Shown here piece after piece: positions 54,955 to 63,893 of a stretch of 64,000 bases of DNA (position 1 is the first letter of the stretch; every line of letters begins with the position of its first letter). A program made the translations under genes and the position numbers. This stretch comes from Castellaniella sp049650445 (GTDB lineage: Bacteria; Pseudomonadota; Gammaproteobacteria; Burkholderiales; Burkholderiaceae_B): NCBI RefSeq assembly GCF_049650445.1, contig NZ_JBASAD010000001.1, positions 1-64,000 on the forward strand. The letters run 5' to 3'. The notes under the pieces are model-generated. The model saw nothing but the letters and a program-made list of their open reading frames with translations. It ran no database searches and was not told the origin of the DNA.

Positions 54955-56096
54955 AATCAACGACCTGCCGCTGGGTGACCGGCATCGCGCTGGCCACCTT
55001 CGGGCTGACCGTGCAAGCCGCCGATCCCATCAAGATCGGCTCCGTTCTGTCGGCCACCGGCCCTGCCGCCTTCCTGGGCGACCCCGAAGTCAAGACACTG
55101 GAAATGTACGTCGAGTCCATCAACAAGGCGGGCGGCATCCTGGGCCGGCAACTGCAACTCGTGCACTATGACGACGGCGGCGACGCGAACAAGGCCAACA
55201 GCTTCGCCAAACGCCTGATCTACGACGACAAGGTCGACGTCATCATCGGCGGCACCACGACGGGCTCCACCATGTCCATGGACCCGCTGGCCGAAAAGGC
55301 CGAGATTCCCTTCATTTCCCTGGCGGGCGCGGTCGTCATCATCGATCCGGTAAAAAAATGGCTGTTCAAGACGCCGCACACCGACCGCATGGCCGCCGAA
55401 AAAGTCTTCGAGGACATGAAGAAGCGCGGCTACACCAAGATCGCCCTGCTCAGCGAGACCAGCGGTTTCGGCCAGTCCGGCAAGAAGGAAACCGAACTGG
55501 TCGCGCCCAACTACGGCATCCAGATCGTGGCCAACGAGACCTATGGTCCCAAGGACACCGACATGAGCCCGCAGCTCACCAAGATCAAGAACACGCCTGA
55601 CGTTCAGGCGGTGCTGGTCTTCGGCCTGGGCCAGGGGCCGGCGCTGGTCACCCGCAACTACAAGCAACTGGACGTGAAACTGCCGCTCTACCACGCGCAC
55701 GGCGTGTGCTCGAACGAGTTCATCAAGCTGGCCCGCGACGCGGCCGAAGGCGTGCGTCTGCCCTGCGCGGCACTGGTCGTCTCCGACAAGCTGCCCGACA
55801 GCGACCCCCAGAAGCCGGTCGTCACGGCCTATGCCAAGGCTTTCCAGGAACGCTGGAAGTCCGAGGTCTCGACCTTCGGCGGCCACGCCTATGACGGCCT
55901 GATGATCTACGCCGACGCGGTCAAGCGGGCCGGCAGCACCGACAAGGCCAAGGTCCGCGACGCGATCGAGCAGACCAAGGGCTACGTCGGCACGGGCGGT
56001 GTCGTGAACATGTCCGCGACCGACCACATGGGCCTGGACCTGAGCGCCTTCCGCATGCTCGAAATCCGCAAGGGCGACTGGGCGCTGGCTGACTGA
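54951..56096 (+). CDS. periplasmic binding protein of the aromatic-acid ABC transporter (LivJ/K type)
   Basis: A 381-residue protein with a Sec signal peptide (through LTVQAA) and mature start DPIKIGSVLSATGPAAFLGDPE. It continues with the LivJ/K fold (ILGRQLQLVHYDDGGDANKAN; FISLAGAVVIIDP). It is the last gene of the paa operon and overlaps paaJ by ATGA, with AAGGAG upstream. It is the missing binding protein of livHMGF, encoded 11 kb away in another operon, and therefore links the transport system to phenylacetate-type substrates. Confidence 0.92.
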   Translation: MKSTTCRWVTGIALATFGLTVQAADPIKIGSVLSATGPAAFLGDPEVKTLEMYVESINKAGGILGRQLQLVHYDDGGDANKANSFAKRLIYDDKVDVIIGGTTTGSTMSMDPLAEKAEIPFISLAGAVVIIDPVKKWLFKTPHTDRMAAEKVFEDMKKRGYTKIALLSETSGFGQSGKKETELVAPNYGIQIVANETYGPKDTDMSPQLTKIKNTPDVQAVLVFGLGQGPALVTRNYKQLDVKLPLYHAHGVCSNEFIKLARDAAEGVRLPCAALVVSDKLPDSDPQKPVVTAYAKAFQERWKSEVSTFGGHAYDGLMIYADAVKRAGSTDKAKVRDAIEQTKGYVGTGGVVNMSATDHMGLDLSAFRMLEIRKGDWALAD

Positions 56097-56118
56097 GCGT
56101 ACCCACCCAGGCGATGAA

Positions 56119-56150
56119 AACCCGGCCGCTCTGTACGATGCGGCCGGGTT
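56119..56150. terminator. bidirectional Rho-independent terminator
   Basis: AACCCGGCCGC (56119-56129) and GCGGCCGGGTT (56140-56150) form an 11-bp stem with a 10-base loop, followed by a T-run on the plus strand. A-residues before it give a T-run on the minus strand as well. It ends both the paa operon and the convergent iclR-type gene. Confidence 0.9.
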
Positions 56151-56164
56151 TTTTATTGTTTATC

Positions 56165-56941
56165 TTATGGATGCCCCGACGCCGCCGAAACCCGGCGGCC
56201 GGCCGCACGCAGCGCCTCGGCGGCCGGGCTGTCGGGATCGGCCCGCAGGGACGCGGCGGGTCCCACCAGAGTCAAAGCCAGCAGCAGCCGGCCTTGAGCA
56301 TCGAGCACCGGCACGCTGAGCGCGTTGATGCCCGGGACGTGTTCGCCTTCCACCACCGCCAGGCCACGCGCATGGATGTCGCGCCGCACGTCGGCCGGAA
56401 ACCGCCGCATCGGCGGGTCCTGCCAGGCGGCAAAGACGCGCCCCGTGGCTGATGATTCCAGGTCGAACAGTGCACCCTCGGCCACGCCGATGGACACCCC
56501 CTGACCGGGCTGACAGACCCGGACGGCGGTCACCCCACCCTGCCCACGCACCGCGACGAAGCACGTTTCCCCCAGCGCCTGCGCCAGCGCACGGGCTTCT
56601 TCACCAGCCCGTTGCAAGGGATCCTGGCGCGACAGCCAGGCCAGCGCCAGATCGCGCACTGCGGGGCCGACGTCGTACTGACCCGTGCGCGCATCCTGAC
56701 TGACCCAGCCCATGCGCACCAGACTGACCAGATAGCGGTAGGCCTTGGCCCGGTGCATGCCCGCGCGCCGGGCCAGGTCCGACAGGCCGCACGGCGCCCC
56801 CCCGTCCGCCAGCCGGCGGAACAGGTCCAGCCCCACCTCCACCGATTGAATGCCCTGAATCTCACCGGATCGGCCGTCCGTGTCAGTCGTATCGGTAGAA
56901 GCCGGACCGATCGATTCATGGGGAAAAACTGTTGGACGCAT
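56165..56941 (-). CDS. IclR-family transcriptional regulator
   Basis: A 258-residue regulator with the N-terminal winged helix (GIQSVEVGLDLFRRLADGG, SDLARRAGMHRAKAYRYLVSLVRMGWV) and a GAF-like effector domain. IclR members in aromatic gene clusters (HmgR, PcaR, PobR) sense pathway intermediates; HmgR of Pseudomonas is an IclR repressor of hmgABC. It is divergent from the homogentisate-dioxygenase-like gene, with an 81-bp gap carrying the palindrome annotated below. Confidence 0.92.
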   Translation of the reverse strand: MRPTVFPHESIGPASTDTTDTDGRSGEIQGIQSVEVGLDLFRRLADGGAPCGLSDLARRAGMHRAKAYRYLVSLVRMGWVSQDARTGQYDVGPAVRDLALAWLSRQDPLQRAGEEARALAQALGETCFVAVRGQGGVTAVRVCQPGQGVSIGVAEGALFDLESSATGRVFAAWQDPPMRRFPADVRRDIHARGLAVVEGEHVPGINALSVPVLDAQGRLLLALTLVGPAASLRADPDSPAAEALRAAGRRVSAASGHP

Positions 56942-56980
56942 CCTTCGCCTGGCCTTAGATTATCGATGTTGCTTAAATAA

Positions 56981-56991
56981 TAACATTGTTA
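56981..56991. promoter_or_regulatory. candidate operator between the IclR regulator and its divergent gene
   Basis: TAACATTGTTA is a perfect palindrome centred on a T, extended by AATAA on the left and TTATT on the right with one extra base. It is in the AT-rich gap directly between the two divergent genes, where IclR-type regulators bind. Confidence 0.45.
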
Positions 56992-57022
56992 ATTATTGCA
57001 TAACAACCCTGCGGAGACCTCC

Positions 57023-58153
57023 ATGAAAAACCCGATTACGTTCCCCAAGGCCGAAGGCATCTACACCCGTCAGGCCCACTGTGACATCCCTGACGGCCTG
57101 TACGAACGCGAACACGGCCGCAACGGCTTCTTCGGCCCGGCCAGCCACATCCTGCACACGCACAAGCCCACCGGCTGGACGAAATGGGAAGGCCCGCTGG
57201 AACTCACCCTGCTGGACCTGAACCGCCTGGACGACAGCGCCCCCTGCCCCTGGAAGGCACGGCGCTTCATGCACAACGCCCAGACCCAGGTCTGCTTCTG
57301 GAAATTCGACGTCTCCATGCCGGACCTGGCGCGCAATGGCGACGGCGACATGATCCTGTTCTTCCACCGGGGCGAGGGCGAGTTCTTCAGTGACTACGGG
57401 CACATGAGCTACCGCGAGGGTGACTACATCAACATTCCGCGCGGCACGACCTGGCGCCTGGAAACCTCGGTACGCAACGAGGTCCTGACGATCGAAGCCA
57501 CCGAGGATCTGTTCCAGTTGCCGGAACGCGGCATCACCGGCCGCCACGCGCAATTCGACCTGGCCGTGCTGGACACGCCGAAGATCGACGAAGCCTACAA
57601 GGCCCAGTACGGCGAACATGAAACCCGCGTGCGCGCCAAGCGCCGCCAGCAGGTCACGACGGTGACCTTCCCCTACAATTTCCTGGACACGGCCGGCTGG
57701 CACGGCGACTGCGTACCGGTAAAGCTGAACTGGCGCGACATCCGCGAACTGCTGTCGGACCGCTATCACCTGCCGCCGACGGTGCACGCGACGTTCCTGT
57801 CGAACACCATCATCGTCTGCACCTTTGCCCCGCGCCCCATCGAAAGCGATCCGGGCGCGCTGAAGGTGCCGTTCTATCACAACAACGACGAGTTCGACGA
57901 GGCGCTGTTCTACCACCAGGGCAATTTCTTCAGCCGCGACAACATCAAGCCGGGGATGTTCACGCTGCACCCTTCGGGCTTCCACCACGGCCCGCACCCC
58001 AAGGCGTTCGCGGCCGCCGCAGCCAACAACAAGGGCGAACGCAAGTACACTGACGAGGTCGCGGTGATGATCGATTCACGCTATCCGCTGGAACTGGATA
58101 CCCTGCCTGAAGGGGTGAAGGTGCCGGGGTATCTGGATTCCTGGAAGGAGTGA
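57023..58153 (+). CDS. homogentisate 1,2-dioxygenase-like cupin protein
   Basis: A 376-residue protein related to homogentisate dioxygenase but clearly shorter than canonical HmgA (431 residues, encoded 300 bases away). The iron ligand pattern is kept: H286 and E290 in FYHNNDEF, H322 in GFHHGPH. The HmgA segment between His and Glu is two residues shorter here. The second HmgA-like protein may cleave a related hydroquinone or arylacetate intermediate. It is controlled, by position, by the divergent IclR regulator; a good GGAG lies before the ATG at 57023. Confidence 0.8.
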   Translation: MKNPITFPKAEGIYTRQAHCDIPDGLYEREHGRNGFFGPASHILHTHKPTGWTKWEGPLELTLLDLNRLDDSAPCPWKARRFMHNAQTQVCFWKFDVSMPDLARNGDGDMILFFHRGEGEFFSDYGHMSYREGDYINIPRGTTWRLETSVRNEVLTIEATEDLFQLPERGITGRHAQFDLAVLDTPKIDEAYKAQYGEHETRVRAKRRQQVTTVTFPYNFLDTAGWHGDCVPVKLNWRDIRELLSDRYHLPPTVHATFLSNTIIVCTFAPRPIESDPGALKVPFYHNNDEFDEALFYHQGNFFSRDNIKPGMFTLHPSGFHHGPHPKAFAAAAANNKGERKYTDEVAVMIDSRYPLELDTLPEGVKVPGYLDSWKE

Positions 58154-58454
58154 GCTTCTGAGCAGGGTGCCGGGCAGGCATCTTGCAATCAGCGTGGTTT
58201 GAGTTCTTGAGACGGGGAGCCGAGTGGGAGGCATGACGCCGCCCGACTCGGCGGTCCTCCCTGCGGTCGGACTGCCCGGCCCTTCCTCGTACGAGCGGGC
58301 GGTGCGCAAACTCGTCGCGCTGCGCGCTCCTCAAACAGTGCGCACCTTGTTTCCCGCTCTCCCTTCGGAAGCCGCCGGCGCCTCATACGGTTGCGCCACG
58401 CCCCTCCACCCGACTCCCCTCGATCTTTTTTGATCGACGGAAGCAGGGGTCGGC
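58154..58454. other. non-coding intergenic region, possible dispersed repeat
   Basis: The gap between two convergent dioxygenase genes contains no gene. It holds GGTGCGCA (58301-58308) inverted as TGCGCACC (58339-58346) and TCGATC/GATCGA flanking a T6 loop near 58422-58440, the latter a plausible terminator. The style resembles dispersed intergenic repeats of Burkholderiales, but I have no second copy in this window. Confidence 0.4.
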
Positions 58455-59750
58455 CTACCGCTTGGCCGGGTCGAAATGCTTCTTCAGGCCCTGCCAGCAC
58501 CGATAATATTCCCGCTGCCGCTGCGGCGATTCCAATGCCTGGCGGGTGGCCTGGATGGCGACCGGCGTCTCGAACATGAAGGCCATGGTGTCGGCGATGT
58601 AGTCCGGCCTGGACGTGTCGGCCGCGCTGGCTTTGGCGAAGGTCTCGGCATCGGGGCCGTGGCCGGTCATGGTGTTGTGCAACGAGGCGCCGCCGGGCTG
58701 GAAGCCTTCGGCCTTGGCGTCGTAGCGACCGTGTATCAGACCCATGAATTCACCCGCCAGATTGCGGTGGAACCAGGGCGGCCGGAAGGTGTCCTGCATC
58801 GCCAGGATGCGCGGCGCGAAGACGACGAAATCGATGCTGTCCACGCCCGGCACGGCGCTGGGCGCGTGCAGCACCAGAAAGATCGACGGATCTGGGTGAT
58901 CGTAGGTGATCGAGCCGATCGCGTTGAAGCGGCGCAGGTCGTATTTGCAGGGGGTGTCGTTGCCATGCCAGGCCACCACGTCCAGGGGCGAATGGTCCAT
59001 GCGGGCACTCCAGAAGCGGCCCTGGAATTTCGCCAGCAGTTCGAAGTCGCCCTCGACGTCCTCGTAGGCGGCCACGGGCGCCAGAAAGTCGCGCGGGTTG
59101 GCCAGGCCGTTGGAGCCGATCACGCCCAGATCGGGCAGGCGGAAATGCGCGCCGGGGTTTTCACACACATAGCCGCGCGCCGCGCCGTCCGGCAGGCGGA
59201 CCTGGAAACGCACGCCGCGCGGGATGACGGCGATTTCCTGGGGCTCGATCCACAACACGCCCAGCTCGGTCGCCAGTTCCAGGCGGCCCTGTTGCGGCAC
59301 GATCAGCAATTCGCCGTCGGCATTGTAAAAATACCGATCCATCGAACGGTTGGCGGCGTACAGATGGATGCCACAGCCGGCGTTGCCGCCCATGGTCACC
59401 ATGCCGTCCACAAAATCCACGGACTGACCCTCTGCCGGAAGGGGCAAGGGGTCCCAACGCAGCGGGTCCGGCGGCGTGGGGACTTCGTCGTAATGGCTCA
59501 GCCAGCGCGCACCCGCGGCAGACGGTTCGAACGGCCCGTGCGTGGCTGCCGGCCGGATGCGGTACAACCAGGAGCGCCGGTTGGCGTGGCGCGGTGCCGT
59601 GAAGGCCGTGCCCGATAATTGTTCGGCATACAGGCCATACGGCGCCTGCCGGGGGGAATTGCGCCCTTGCGGCAGCGCGCCGGGCAGGGCCTCGGTGGCG
59701 AACTCGTTGCCGAATCCGCTCTGGTATTCCAGAGAGGGGGTCGTGCTCAT
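58455..59750 (-). CDS. hmgA: homogentisate 1,2-dioxygenase
   Basis: A 431-residue enzyme of canonical length. It opens the ring of homogentisate to 4-maleylacetoacetate with O2. The mononuclear Fe(II) ligands are in FHRNLAGEFMGLIHG (His and Glu) and MTGHGPDAETF (His), and GGASLHNTMTGHGP is the family signature. It is followed by maiA and fahA in the same direction. The start is 59750. Confidence 0.97.
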   Translation of the reverse strand: MSTTPSLEYQSGFGNEFATEALPGALPQGRNSPRQAPYGLYAEQLSGTAFTAPRHANRRSWLYRIRPAATHGPFEPSAAGARWLSHYDEVPTPPDPLRWDPLPLPAEGQSVDFVDGMVTMGGNAGCGIHLYAANRSMDRYFYNADGELLIVPQQGRLELATELGVLWIEPQEIAVIPRGVRFQVRLPDGAARGYVCENPGAHFRLPDLGVIGSNGLANPRDFLAPVAAYEDVEGDFELLAKFQGRFWSARMDHSPLDVVAWHGNDTPCKYDLRRFNAIGSITYDHPDPSIFLVLHAPSAVPGVDSIDFVVFAPRILAMQDTFRPPWFHRNLAGEFMGLIHGRYDAKAEGFQPGGASLHNTMTGHGPDAETFAKASAADTSRPDYIADTMAFMFETPVAIQATRQALESPQRQREYYRCWQGLKKHFDPAKR

Positions 59751-59837
59751 GATGATCTCCTGAAAAACTCGGCCGGCAGCCGCCTCACGCGCGCCGGGCC
59801 GGTGGAGCCGCGTCCCGCGTCTGCGGGCGGGATCCCG

Positions 59838-60482
59838 TCACTCCGCGTCCGGCTGCGCGCCCGGATGAGCTGCCAGGAAGGCCGGCAGTGATTCGCAATG
59901 CGCCGCGATCCGTGCGATCGTCGGAAAGGCCGACAGGTCCACATCATAACGGCGCGCGTTGTAGACCTGGGGCACCAGGCAGCAATCCGCCAGACCCGGC
60001 GCATCGCCATGGCAGCATAAACCCGTCCCGGGCGATTGCAACTGAGCCTCCAGCGACTGAAAACCCAGTTCCACCCAGTGCCGGTACCAGTCATCGCGCG
60101 CGGACTGTTCGACCTTCAGTTCGCGCGACAGCCAGCGCAGCACGCGCAGATTGTTCAGGGGATGAATGTCGCAGGCGACGTGCAGCGCCAGGGCCCGCAC
60201 CCGGGCGCGACCCAAGGCGTCGGCCGGCAGCAGGGTGGCCGGACCATGCGTTTCGTCCAGGTATTCCATGATGGCCAGGGATTGGGTCAGGATCCGGCCG
60301 CCCTCGTCCAGCGCCGGCACCAGCCCTTCTGGATTGCGGCTCAGGTAGGCGTCCCCCAGCTGCTCGCCGCCGTGACGCAGCAGATGCACGGGAATGACGT
60401 GGTAGTCCAGGCCCTTCAGGCCCAGCGCGATGCGGACGCGATAGGCCGCCGAGCTGCGGAAATAAGAATAAAGTTCCAGCAT
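59838..60482 (-). CDS. maiA: maleylacetoacetate isomerase
   Basis: A 214-residue zeta-class glutathione transferase with the N-terminal SYFRSSAAYRVRIALGLKGL (catalytic serines) and NPEGLVPALDEGG, then ILTQSLAIMEYLDE at the glutathione site. It isomerises maleylacetoacetate to fumarylacetoacetate. It lies between hmgA and fahA. Confidence 0.93.
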   Translation of the reverse strand: MLELYSYFRSSAAYRVRIALGLKGLDYHVIPVHLLRHGGEQLGDAYLSRNPEGLVPALDEGGRILTQSLAIMEYLDETHGPATLLPADALGRARVRALALHVACDIHPLNNLRVLRWLSRELKVEQSARDDWYRHWVELGFQSLEAQLQSPGTGLCCHGDAPGLADCCLVPQVYNARRYDVDLSAFPTIARIAAHCESLPAFLAAHPGAQPDAE

Positions 60483-60496
60483 GAGTCAGGCTCCCC

Positions 60497-61516
60497 TCAG
60501 GCGCCCGCGCGGCGTTCGACCGTCTGCTCGATGACACCGAAGATGTCCTCGCCCCGGGCGTCGCTCATGTGGATACGCACCCGGTCGCCGAAGCGCATGA
60601 AGGGCGTGACCGGGGCACCGCCCTCGATGGTCTCGTACATGCGGACCTCGGCGATGCAGCAGTAGCCCACGCCGCCATTGCGGATGCTGGAGCCATGCAG
60701 CCCGCCCTGCTTGTTGGACACCGTACCCGAACCGATGATGGTCCCGGCCGCCAGCCGGCGCGTGCGGGCGGCATGCGCGACCAACTGCGGGAAAGCGAAG
60801 GTCATGTCCTGGCCGGCGTTCGGGCAGCCAAAGGGCTCGCCGTTCAGGTCGACCCGCAGCGGCAGGTGGACCTTGCCGTCGCGCCAGGCCGCCCCCAGTT
60901 CGTCAGGCGTGACGGCGACCGGGGAAAACGCGCTGGCCGGCTTGGACTGGAAGAAACCAAAGCCCTTGGCCAGTTCCCCGGGGATCAGGCCACGCAAGGA
61001 CACGTCATTGACCAGCATCAGCAGGCGGATCGCGCCGGCGGCATCCGCCGGGTGCGCGCCCATGGGCACGTCGCCCGTGACGACGGCAACTTCGGCTTCC
61101 ATGTCGATGCCCCAGTCTTCCGTGTCGGCAATGATCGGGTCGCGCGGACCGATGAAACTGTCAGACCCGCCCTGATACATCAGCGGATCGGTAAAGAAGG
61201 ATTCCGGCACCTGGCTGTTGCGGGCCCGGCGCACCAGTTCCACATGGTTCAGATAGGCCGAACCGTCCGCCCACTGATAGGCGCGCGGCAGCGGCGAATG
61301 GCAGGCCGCCGGATCGAAGGGACGCGCTGCGCCGTCCTGGCCTGAGTTGACCCGGTCATACGCAGCGCGCAAAGCCGGCAAGCAGGCATCCCAGTCATCC
61401 AGCGCCGCCTGCAGGGTGGGTGCGATCTCGGGCACGGCGACACACTGCGTCAGATCCCGGGACACGACGACCAGGCGGCCGTCGCGCGACTCATTTTTCA
61501 AGGTGGCAAGCTTCAT
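60497..61516 (-). CDS. fahA: fumarylacetoacetate hydrolase
   Basis: A 339-residue enzyme that splits fumarylacetoacetate to fumarate and acetoacetate, the last step of the homogentisate route. Family landmarks are DWGIDMEAEVAVVTGDVP, SLRGLIPGELAKGFGFFQSKP and GTIIGSGTVSNKQGGLHGSS. The ATG at 61516 (MKLATLKNESRDGR) is the bacterial FAH-type start. It follows dctP and precedes maiA in the same direction. Confidence 0.94.
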   Translation of the reverse strand: MKLATLKNESRDGRLVVVSRDLTQCVAVPEIAPTLQAALDDWDACLPALRAAYDRVNSGQDGAARPFDPAACHSPLPRAYQWADGSAYLNHVELVRRARNSQVPESFFTDPLMYQGGSDSFIGPRDPIIADTEDWGIDMEAEVAVVTGDVPMGAHPADAAGAIRLLMLVNDVSLRGLIPGELAKGFGFFQSKPASAFSPVAVTPDELGAAWRDGKVHLPLRVDLNGEPFGCPNAGQDMTFAFPQLVAHAARTRRLAAGTIIGSGTVSNKQGGLHGSSIRNGGVGYCCIAEVRMYETIEGGAPVTPFMRFGDRVRIHMSDARGEDIFGVIEQTVERRAGA

Positions 61517-61588
61517 GGAAAACTCCGGTTGCCCGGGCCGCCGAGGCGGCCGGGAGGCGCGGGACGAAGCCCGCACCCAAGGACTGAT

Positions 61589-62575
61589 CTACTTCAGTTC
61601 GGCCTGGACCTGATCGAACAGATCCTGGCCCACGCTGGGGATGAACATCTGCCACACCGGCTGGACACGCTCACGCATGCGACCATGTTCGGCATCGCTG
61701 ACCTCGTTGATGTCCATGCCGTGCTTGGCCATGGTGTCCTTGGCCGACTGCGCCTGGGCGCGCGCCACTTCACGCTGGTAGGTACGGGCCTCGATGGCGG
61801 AATCCGTCAGGATCTTTTGCTGATCCGGCGTGAGTTTGTCCCAGAAGGCCTTGGACACCAGCGGGATGAAGGCGCCGTAGCTGTGACGTGTGATGGACAG
61901 ATATTTCTGTACTTCGTAGAGCTTGAGCGCGGCAATCACGGCATTGGGCGTGCCCTGGCCGTCGATGGTGCGGGTTTCCAGCGCGGTGTAGAGCTCCGGC
62001 ACCGCCAGCGGCACGGGATTGGCGCCCAGCGCCTTGATGGTTTCCTGGGTGATCTTGGCCTGAATCGAGCGGAACTTCAGACCCTGGAAATCTTCGACCT
62101 TGGCGATCGGGTGCTTGCTGTTGGTGGCGTTGAAAAAACCGTTTTCCCAATACGCCAGGCCCACCAGACCGTGCGCGGGCAAGGTTTCCAGCAGCTTCTG
62201 GCCTACCGGGCCGTCCAGAACCTTTTCCGCCTGTGCGCTGTTCTTGAACAGGAAGGGAAAGTCCAGGATTTCGTAGGCCTTGACCATGCCCGTCAGGGTG
62301 GTGGTCTGGGGCACGGTGAACTCGATCGTGCCGCCCTGCAGGGCGGAGGTCACCTGCACGTCGTTGCCCAGCGCGCCGCTGTAGTAGGGCTTGATGTCGA
62401 TTTCGCCCTGGCTCTTGGCCTTGACCAGCTCGACGAACTTGGCCACGCCCTGGCCCTGGTGGGATTTTTCCGGCAAGGTCACGGCGAATTTCGCGGTGAC
62501 CGCCGCCCAGGCGGAACCGGACAGCGTCGCGGCCAGCAGGCCGACGAGCAGGGTGGTGCGGATTTTCATTTTCAT
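61589..62575 (-). CDS. dctP: TRAP transporter periplasmic binding protein (DctP)
   Basis: A 328-residue protein with a signal peptide (MKMKIRTTLLVGLLAATLSGSAWA) and DctP fold (VKFAVTLPEKSHQGQGVAKF-like start, IDIKPYYSGALGNDVQV, LKFRSIQAKITQETIKALGANPVPL with the conserved Arg that binds a carboxylate). It delivers an organic acid to DctQM. Position directly upstream of fahA-maiA-hmgA suggests an aromatic acid or tyrosine-derived acid. Confidence 0.92.
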   Translation of the reverse strand: MKMKIRTTLLVGLLAATLSGSAWAAVTAKFAVTLPEKSHQGQGVAKFVELVKAKSQGEIDIKPYYSGALGNDVQVTSALQGGTIEFTVPQTTTLTGMVKAYEILDFPFLFKNSAQAEKVLDGPVGQKLLETLPAHGLVGLAYWENGFFNATNSKHPIAKVEDFQGLKFRSIQAKITQETIKALGANPVPLAVPELYTALETRTIDGQGTPNAVIAALKLYEVQKYLSITRHSYGAFIPLVSKAFWDKLTPDQQKILTDSAIEARTYQREVARAQAQSAKDTMAKHGMDINEVSDAEHGRMRERVQPVWQMFIPSVGQDLFDQVQAELK

Positions 62576-62615
62576 GGAATGTCTCCTTGGGTGGAATAGG
62601 ACGGGGTGCCGGACG

Positions 62616-63893
62616 CTAACGCCACCACTGGGCGGGCACGGTCACCAGTTCGGGGAACAGGATCAGGGCAATCAGCAAGGAGATCAGGGCCAGCAGGAAC
62701 GGGGCGATGCCGCGCGAGGCCTGGGCCATGGTCACCTTGCCCACGGAACTGACGACGTTGAGCACCACCCCGACGGGCGGGGTGATCATGCCGATCGAAC
62801 AGTTCATGATGAAGATCACGCCGAAATAGACGGGGTCGATGTCGGCCGCCTGGACGATGGGCATGAACACCGGCGTGAAGATCAGCACGATGGGGATGAA
62901 ATCCAGCACCATCCCGGCAAAGAACACCACCCCCATCATGGCCGCCATCAGGACCATCGGATGATCCGACAGCGCGGACAGCCAGCCGCCCACCTGGCCG
63001 GAAATATCGGCGATGGTGATCATGTAGGACGCGACCATCGCCAGCGCCGCCAGCAGCAGAACGACCGAAGTGGTCTGCGCCGTGGACAGCAGGCATTCGT
63101 AGACCTTGCGCCAACTGAGTTCGCGGTACACCACCAGCCCGACGAACAGCGCATAGGCGGCCGCCACCACGGCCGATTCAGTCGGCGTGAAGATCCCGAA
63201 GCGCAGGCCGCCGATGATGATGACCGGCAGCATCAGCGCCCAGCCGCCCTGCCCCAGCAGACGCAGCCGCTGCCCCCAGGGCACCCGGGGCGTCAGCGCC
63301 GCCTGCTGTTTCCGGGCGACGAACCACCAGGCCACGGTCAGGAACAGCCCCATCAGGATGCCGGGCACGATCCCGGCCAGAAACAGGCGGGTGATCGACA
63401 CATTGGCCACCACGCCGAAGATCAGGAAGCCGATCGAGGGCGGGATGACCGGCGCGATGATGCCGCTGGCGGCCATCAGGCCGCAGGCGCGTGCGGGATC
63501 GTAGCCGGCCTGACGCATCATGGGCACCAGGATCGCCGCCAGCGCCGCCGTGTCCGCGACGGCGGAGCCGGACAGGCTGGCCAGCAGAATGCCGGCGCAG
63601 ATGGCCACATAGCCCAGGCCGCCGCGCAGATGGCCGACAAAGGCGCCGGCCATGTCCACGATACGCTTGGACAGGCCGCCCGCATTCATGAATTCGCCCG
63701 CCAGGATGAAGAAGGGCACGGCCATCAGCACGAAATTATCGGCCCCGGCGACGGCGTTCTGCACCACGATCTGGGCGTCGAACTGTCCGGTCAGCAGCAT
63801 CAGCGCCACCCCGGCGAACATCAGGGCGAAGGCGATCGGCAGGCCCAGGGCGATCAGGCCCAGCAGCGAGCCCAGGAAGACGATGGCGCTCAT
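62616..63893 (-). CDS. dctM: TRAP transporter large permease (DctM)
   Basis: A 425-residue membrane protein with about 12 helices and typical DctM segments: FALMFAGVALMLLTGQFDAQ, SIGFLIFGVVANVSITRLFLAGIVPG and MNCSIGMITPPVGVVLNVVSSV. It carries the Na+-driven transport pathway. It overlaps the preceding gene by ATGA. Confidence 0.95.
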   Translation of the reverse strand: MSAIVFLGSLLGLIALGLPIAFALMFAGVALMLLTGQFDAQIVVQNAVAGADNFVLMAVPFFILAGEFMNAGGLSKRIVDMAGAFVGHLRGGLGYVAICAGILLASLSGSAVADTAALAAILVPMMRQAGYDPARACGLMAASGIIAPVIPPSIGFLIFGVVANVSITRLFLAGIVPGILMGLFLTVAWWFVARKQQAALTPRVPWGQRLRLLGQGGWALMLPVIIIGGLRFGIFTPTESAVVAAAYALFVGLVVYRELSWRKVYECLLSTAQTTSVVLLLAALAMVASYMITIADISGQVGGWLSALSDHPMVLMAAMMGVVFFAGMVLDFIPIVLIFTPVFMPIVQAADIDPVYFGVIFIMNCSIGMITPPVGVVLNVVSSVGKVTMAQASRGIAPFLLALISLLIALILFPELVTVPAQWWR

